A stretch of DNA of 64,000 nucleotides. Source: Pectobacterium punjabense. GTDB taxonomy: Bacteria > Pseudomonadota > Gammaproteobacteria > Enterobacterales > Enterobacteriaceae. Position numbers and translations under genes: made by a program. Below the pieces are notes generated by a model that searched no databases, had not been told where the DNA came from, and saw nothing but the letters and a program-made list of their open reading frames with translations. How positions within the stretch are numbered: the first letter of the stretch is position 1; each line of letters begins with the position of its first letter. Positions 59,813-64,000 of the stretch are shown in pieces. The DNA lies in NCBI RefSeq assembly GCF_012427845.1, contig NZ_CP038498.1, positions 682,001-746,000 of the forward strand, given 5' to 3'.

Positions 59813-59845
59813 TCCCTCCTTCTGTTAGTCAGTTCTCGTCTATCG

Positions 59846-59879
59846 CGGCCTTATCCTGACAGGATAAGGCCGTATTCTT
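59846..59879. terminator. Terminator between convergent obgE and dacB
   Basis: Perfect 11-bp stem CGGCCTTATCC/GGATAAGGCCG with a 5-base loop; a short T-rich tract follows on the plus strand. Confidence 0.85.
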
Positions 59880-59882
59880 ATG

Positions 59883-61316
59883 TTAGTTGCTCTGATAAAT
59901 GTCTTTGTAGAGGCGGCTTTCAAATCTCACCAGAGGGACGCGACGTGCGCGCTGGTCTTCTGGCGGAACGGCATAGCCTGACAAGAACTGAACGAATGCC
60001 ATACGCTGGCCGCTCGCGGTGGTAATGAAACCAGCCAGATTGTATACGCCCTGCAAGGCTCCTGTTTTAGCCGAAACCTTGCCATCAACGCCCGCTTCAT
60101 GCAGGCCGCCACGATAACGTAACGTACCGTCATAGCCGGAAAGCGGAAGCATCGTGATATAATTCAGCTCATTATCGTGCTGCGCGATGTACTGTAATAC
60201 TTGCATCATCGTTTCCGGTGAAATCAGGTTGTGTCGTGACAGGCCCGAACCGTCAACAACAATACTATTTCCTAAATCTACACCTGCTTTCTGACGCAGA
60301 ATCTGGCGCACAGCATCTGCACCTGCACGCCACGTTCCCGGTACACTAAAACGTTCATGCCCAATGGTGCGAAAGACCGTGTCGGCAATCATGTTGTCGG
60401 ATTTTTTTAGCATGATAGTGAGAAGGTCATGCAGTGGCGCTGATTGTGTCTGGGCAAGCACGCTTCCCGCTGCACTTGGCTGTGTCTGTCGGCGTAGGCT
60501 ACCTTTAATGCGGATATCTGCCTGCTGTAATTCATCTTTAACGATCGCGCCGGCATAGCTGGCCCCATCCTGAATAGCGAATGCCAGTGGAAGGGGCTCT
60601 GTACGTTGAGTCAAACAGCCTGTGAGCGTAAAGCGATTTAATTCTCCGGGAACCACATCCAGTTCGCAGTATTGCGCATCGGGAGCGCCTTTCGCCAGCG
60701 TGCGCACCTCGCTGAACATTTGCACTGGATAATAGGATGCAACGCGGATGAATGCGTTATCACCCGCTTTAGGCGCACTGTAGAGCGAAACGGAAAAACA
60801 GTTACGATCGACAATAGCAGCCCCCGGCGGGGCGCTGAAACACTGTGTCATGTCGTTCCAAGGCCAGCCTGGTGCTTTATCGTGGCTAGCAAAAACGGAG
60901 GTATCGATCAGCACATCACCTGCGATTTCCCGTATTCCTCGTTTCCTTAATTCCTGCACCATATTCCGTATCTGCTGGCGTTTCAGGGTTGGGTCACCGC
61001 CAAACCGTACGATAAGGTTGCCGTTCAGAATTCCGCTGGTGACAGAGCCATGGCTTTCCATCGAGGTGATGAATCGATAATCTGGACCCAATTGTAGTAA
61101 TGCAGCTAATGCGGTTATCACCTTTTGTGTACTGGCGGGAAGCGCCATTTGTTGGCTATTGAAGGCCATGCTGGGTGTTGTTGCGCCAACTTTCTGCACC
61201 AATAACGCCAAATTGGCGCCATCTGGCAGATATTGACGATGATCCTCAACAGAAGCTGCATTGGCATGCAGAACAAAAGCGCAGGCAAGTCCGGTAACAA
61301 TCGATGAAAAACGCAT
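59883..61316 (-). CDS. dacB: D-alanyl-D-alanine carboxypeptidase/endopeptidase PBP4
   Basis: 477-aa periplasmic low-molecular-mass penicillin-binding protein (E. coli 477). Signal peptide about 20 residues, catalytic Ser62 and Lys65 in STQK, an SDN motif (KKSDNMIAD), and a KTG box (SAKTGALQG). It trims and cleaves peptidoglycan cross-links. Divergent from greA, as in E. coli. Confidence 0.97.
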   Translation of the reverse strand: MRFSSIVTGLACAFVLHANAASVEDHRQYLPDGANLALLVQKVGATTPSMAFNSQQMALPASTQKVITALAALLQLGPDYRFITSMESHGSVTSGILNGNLIVRFGGDPTLKRQQIRNMVQELRKRGIREIAGDVLIDTSVFASHDKAPGWPWNDMTQCFSAPPGAAIVDRNCFSVSLYSAPKAGDNAFIRVASYYPVQMFSEVRTLAKGAPDAQYCELDVVPGELNRFTLTGCLTQRTEPLPLAFAIQDGASYAGAIVKDELQQADIRIKGSLRRQTQPSAAGSVLAQTQSAPLHDLLTIMLKKSDNMIADTVFRTIGHERFSVPGTWRAGADAVRQILRQKAGVDLGNSIVVDGSGLSRHNLISPETMMQVLQYIAQHDNELNYITMLPLSGYDGTLRYRGGLHEAGVDGKVSAKTGALQGVYNLAGFITTASGQRMAFVQFLSGYAVPPEDQRARRVPLVRFESRLYKDIYQSN

Positions 61317-61584
61317 AATCTCAGCTAAGAACGGGGTAACGTGTGGTCATACTACGGCGCAATAAGGTCTAAAGTAAACGATGACCCTCATTGAACTCTG
61401 GGGTAAAATACGTATCAAAATGCAAAACCGCTGCTAGCCTGGAAATTTTGTTCCGGGGCTGGTTGCTTTTGTTTTATGTCCAGTGAGGACTGGCACGTTG
61501 CAGAGACTCCGTCGCCTTTGATTTTTAGCGCGTCAGGATGACGATTATTTGAGTCTTACAGACTTTTTTAGAGGTATAGACATT

Positions 61585-62064
61585 ATGAAACAATTTCCGA
61601 TGACGTTGCGCGGTGCTGAAAAATTGCGCGAAGAGCTTGATCACCTGAAATCTGTGCGCCGGCCTGAAATTATTGCGGCGATTGCTGAAGCGCGTGAGCA
61701 TGGCGATCTGAAAGAAAATGCAGAATATCATGCTGCACGTGAGCAACAGGGCTTTTGTGAAGGGCGTATTCAAGATATTGAAGCCAAACTGTCTAACGCA
61801 CAGGTTATCGATGTCACGAAAATGGCCGCAAACAACGGGCGTGTTATTTTTGGTGCAACCGTGACGGTGATGAATCTGGATAACGATGAAGAGCAAACCT
61901 ACCGGATTGTTGGCGATGACGAAGCGGATTTTAAGCAAAATCTGATTTCTGTTAACTCTCCCATCGCGCGTGGTCTGATCGGCAAAGAACAAGATGACGT
62001 TGTGGTCATTCGTACGCCGGGCGGCGATGTGGAATACGAAGTTCTGAAGGTCGAATATTTATAA
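61585..62064 (+). CDS. greA: Transcription elongation factor GreA
   Basis: 159-aa factor (E. coli 158) that stimulates cleavage of backtracked RNA by RNA polymerase. N-terminal coiled coil with the catalytic acidic tip ([20 protein letters not shown]) and the C-terminal FKBP-like domain. I chose the ATG at 61585, preceded by AGAGG; the longer frame runs into the leader. The 268-bp dacB-greA gap holds a CCAGT/ACTGG hairpin near 61480, in the region where E. coli has attenuated greA leader RNAs. Confidence 0.97.
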   Translation: MKQFPMTLRGAEKLREELDHLKSVRRPEIIAAIAEAREHGDLKENAEYHAAREQQGFCEGRIQDIEAKLSNAQVIDVTKMAANNGRVIFGATVTVMNLDNDEEQTYRIVGDDEADFKQNLISVNSPIARGLIGKEQDDVVVIRTPGGDVEYEVLKVEYL

Positions 62065-62109
62065 ATTTTGCCATATTGTTGATTAAAACAGCAAAAATTG
62101 TAAAGAAAA

Positions 62110-62136
62110 GAAAAAGGCCGCTTGCGGCCTTTTCTC
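62110..62136. terminator. Terminator between greA and yhbY
   Basis: AAAAAGGCCGC-tt-GCGGCCTTTT, a short perfect stem with flanking A and T tracts, usable in both directions. It lies 46 bp after the greA stop. Confidence 0.9.
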
Positions 62137-62192
62137 TAACCGAGAGGCATGGCACCTTTCCGTTAAAACCGAGTATCCTGAAATAAAAAGTG

Positions 62193-62486
62193 TTATCGTG
62201 GTAACACAATTTTACGTTCTTTCGCAGGACGGTAGAGTACCAGCGTATGGCCAATAACTTGAACGTTAGCGGCGCCTGTTTCGCGAACAATCGCTTCAAC
62301 AATCAAGGCCTTGGTTTCGCGATCTTCTGTCGCTACTTTTATCTTGATCAGTTCGTGATGCGATAATGCTTGTTCGATCTCAGCCAGAACACCTTCGGTG
62401 AGACCGTTATTGCCTAGCATGACAACCGGTTTTAACGGATGGGCCAAGCCTTTCAGGTGTTGTTTTTGTTTATTACTTAGGTTCAT
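62193..62486 (-). CDS. yhbY: CRM-domain RNA-binding protein YhbY
   Basis: 97-aa single CRM-domain protein that associates with pre-50S subunits (E. coli YhbY 97 aa). It has the GLAHPLKPVVMLGNNGLTEGV signature with the conserved GxxG-type loop. Convergent with greA and divergent from rlmE. Confidence 0.96.
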   Translation of the reverse strand: MNLSNKQKQHLKGLAHPLKPVVMLGNNGLTEGVLAEIEQALSHHELIKIKVATEDRETKALIVEAIVRETGAANVQVIGHTLVLYRPAKERKIVLPR

Positions 62487-62629
62487 TGTCTTTTTTACTT
62501 AGGTTGGGATTGAAAACGGGTCATTCTACCGCCATCTCATGATTATAACCAATTTGACTGTTCTGATTGGTAATATGTGAGAAGTTTCTCCCCACCACGA
62601 GCGTGTTACTGAGAATAGTTGGAAAATCG

Positions 62630-63259
62630 ATGGCGAATAAAAAGCGTTCTGCAAGTTCCAGTCGCTGGTTGCAGGAACACTTTAGCGATAAATATGTGCA
62701 GCAGGCTCAGAAAAAAGGGCTGCGCTCACGTGCTTGGTTTAAACTTGACGAAATACAGCAGGGCGACAAACTGTTTAAACCTGGCATGACGGTTGTAGAT
62801 TTAGGCGCTGCACCGGGAGGCTGGTCGCAATATGTGGTCACGCAAATTGGTGGAAATGGTCGAATCATCGCGTGTGATATTTTACCGATGGACCCGATTG
62901 TTGGCGTCGATTTCCTGCAAGGGGACTTTCGTGATGAACAGGTCCTCAAAGCTTTGCTCGAAAGAGTTGGCGATAGCAAAGTTCAGGTGGTGATGTCTGA
63001 CATGGCCCCTAACATGAGTGGTACACCAGCCGTTGATATTCCGAAGTCGATGTATCTGGTTGAATTAGCTCTTGGTATGTGTCGAGATGTATTAGCCCCA
63101 GGCGGAAGTTTCCTGGTGAAAGTGTTTCAGGGAGAAGGCTTTGATGAATACCTGCGGGAAATTCGCTCCCTGTTTACGAAGGTGAAAATTCGTAAACCAG
63201 ACGCCTCACGTGCCCGGTCTCGTGAAGTGTATATTGTAGCGACAGGGCGCAAACTGTAG
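62630..63259 (+). CDS. rlmE: 23S rRNA 2'-O-ribose U2552 methyltransferase
   Basis: 209-aa SAM-dependent methyltransferase (RrmJ/FtsJ; E. coli 209). SAM motif [13 protein letters not shown] and the catalytic K-D-K-E residues (Lys in [10 protein letters not shown], Asp in [11 protein letters not shown], Lys in [10 protein letters not shown], Glu in SREVYIVA) are intact. I chose the ATG at 62630 because GGAA precedes it and it gives [15 protein letters not shown]. Heat-shock-linked with ftsH in E. coli. Confidence 0.97.
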   Translation: MANKKRSASSSRWLQEHFSDKYVQQAQKKGLRSRAWFKLDEIQQGDKLFKPGMTVVDLGAAPGGWSQYVVTQIGGNGRIIACDILPMDPIVGVDFLQGDFRDEQVLKALLERVGDSKVQVVMSDMAPNMSGTPAVDIPKSMYLVELALGMCRDVLAPGGSFLVKVFQGEGFDEYLREIRSLFTKVKIRKPDASRARSREVYIVATGRKL

Positions 63260-63306
63260 TACCCTAACGCTGTTTTTTAACACAGTTGTAATATGAGGTT
63301 AATCCC

Positions 63307-64000
63307 TTGAGTGACATGGCGAAAAACCTAATTCTCTGGTTAGTCATCGCAGTTGTGCTGATGTCTGTTTTCCAGAGCTTTGGGCCCAGCGAGTCGAATG
63401 GCCGTAGGGTGGATTATTCAACCTTCTTGACTGAAGTGAATCAGGATCAGGTCCGTGAAGCACGTATTAATGGGCGTGAGATCAGTGTTATCAAAAAAGA
63501 CAGCAACAGATACACGACCTACATTCCTGTCAATGACCCCAAGCTACTGGATAACCTGCTAACGAAGAATGTGAAAGTCGTTGGTGAGCCACCGGAAGAA
63601 CAGAGCCTGTTGGCATCTATTTTTATTTCCTGGTTCCCGATGCTGTTACTGATTGGCGTTTGGATCTTCTTCATGCGTCAAATGCAAGGCGGCGGTGGTA
63701 AAGGTGCCATGTCCTTCGGCAAGAGCAAAGCACGTATGTTGACTGAAGATCAGATCAAGACGACGTTTGCTGATGTAGCCGGTTGCGACGAAGCGAAGGA
63801 AGAGGTTAGCGAGCTGGTCGACTACCTGCGCGAACCTAGCCGTTTCCAGAAATTGGGCGGTAAAATTCCGAAGGGTATTCTGATGGTCGGCCCGCCGGGA
63901 ACGGGTAAAACGCTGCTAGCGAAAGCGATTGCTGGCGAAGCGAAAGTACCTTTCTTTACGATTTCTGGTTCTGACTTCGTTGAAATGTTTGTGGGTGTCG
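63307..64000 (+). CDS. ftsH: ATP-dependent zinc metalloprotease FtsH (partial, 5' part)
   Basis: Membrane-bound AAA+ protease, truncated by the window end after about 231 codons. Two N-terminal transmembrane segments ([32 protein letters not shown]) flank the periplasmic domain, followed by the start of the AAA domain with Walker A GPPGTGKT. The start is TTG at 63307, preceded by GAGG at 8-base spacing, giving [11 protein letters not shown] as in E. coli; the ATG three codons later is too far from the site. It follows rlmE by 47 bp. Confidence 0.96.
   Translation, partial: MSDMAKNLILWLVIAVVLMSVFQSFGPSESNGRRVDYSTFLTEVNQDQVREARINGREISVIKKDSNRYTTYIPVNDPKLLDNLLTKNVKVVGEPPEEQSLLASIFISWFPMLLLIGVWIFFMRQMQGGGGKGAMSFGKSKARMLTEDQIKTTFADVAGCDEAKEEVSELVDYLREPSRFQKLGGKIPKGILMVGPPGTGKTLLAKAIAGEAKVPFFTISGSDFVEMFVGV

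Overview
The window is chromosomal DNA of an enterobacterium. The best guess is Pectobacterium or a close soft-rot relative. Gene order and protein sequences follow the E. coli core closely (plsB-dgkA-lexA-zur; yhaK/yhaJ; the yqj cluster; exu/uxa; fadH; ileX-mug-rpoD-dnaG-rpsU/tsaD; argR/mdh; sfsB-ispB/rplU-rpmA-yhbE-obgE-dacB-greA-yhbY-rlmE-ftsH). The compact exuT/uxaCBA galacturonate locus suits a pectin degrader. The genus call is inference from recollection of synteny, not from a search.

Layout. 1-6.2 kb: phospholipid synthesis (plsB, dgkA), the SOS repressor lexA with two LexA boxes, zinc regulator zur, and the pirin yhaK with its divergent LysR regulator yhaJ. 6.2-10.7 kb: yqjG, yqjF, yqjKED, yqjC, mzrA and yqjA (envelope and stress functions). 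11-18.5 kb: galacturonate catabolism, with exuT-exuR divergent from uxaC-uxaB-uxaA. 18.5-26.5 kb: ygjV, sstT, alx (behind a yybP-ykoY type Mn riboswitch), ygjR, rlmG and fadH. 26.6-45.7 kb: an accessory block ending at tRNA-Ile2. 45.9-64 kb: housekeeping genes, interrupted only by two small paralogous genes with a Mu-type DNA-binding domain next to sfsB.

The most interesting part is 30.1-43.3 kb. It looks like one catabolic regulon for a sulfated glycoside. It has a beta-glucoside-family PTS permease, a BglG-type antiterminator, a BglH/ScrY-like porin, an exported DUF1593 (nucleoside-hydrolase-like) protein, a Ser-type and a Cys-type periplasmic sulfatase, the radical-SAM maturase that would activate both, and a cytoplasmic GH1 6-phospho-beta-glycosidase on the opposite strand. 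Three transcription units start with the same control module: a CRP site about 60 bp upstream of the expected start, then a ribonucleic antiterminator (RAT) sequence overlapping a strong terminator. The three RATs resemble each other more than the classical bgl RAT. The logical model is entry through the porin, desulfation in the periplasm, PTS uptake with phosphorylation, and intracellular cleavage. The substrate is unknown; a plant sulfated glucoside is possible.

The window also carries several repeat families: a roughly 125-bp palindromic element (three copies plus a 33-bp remnant), a 155-bp inverted-repeat element after spy, and a tandem 68-74-bp repeat after alx. I see no transposase, integrase, prophage or CRISPR array.
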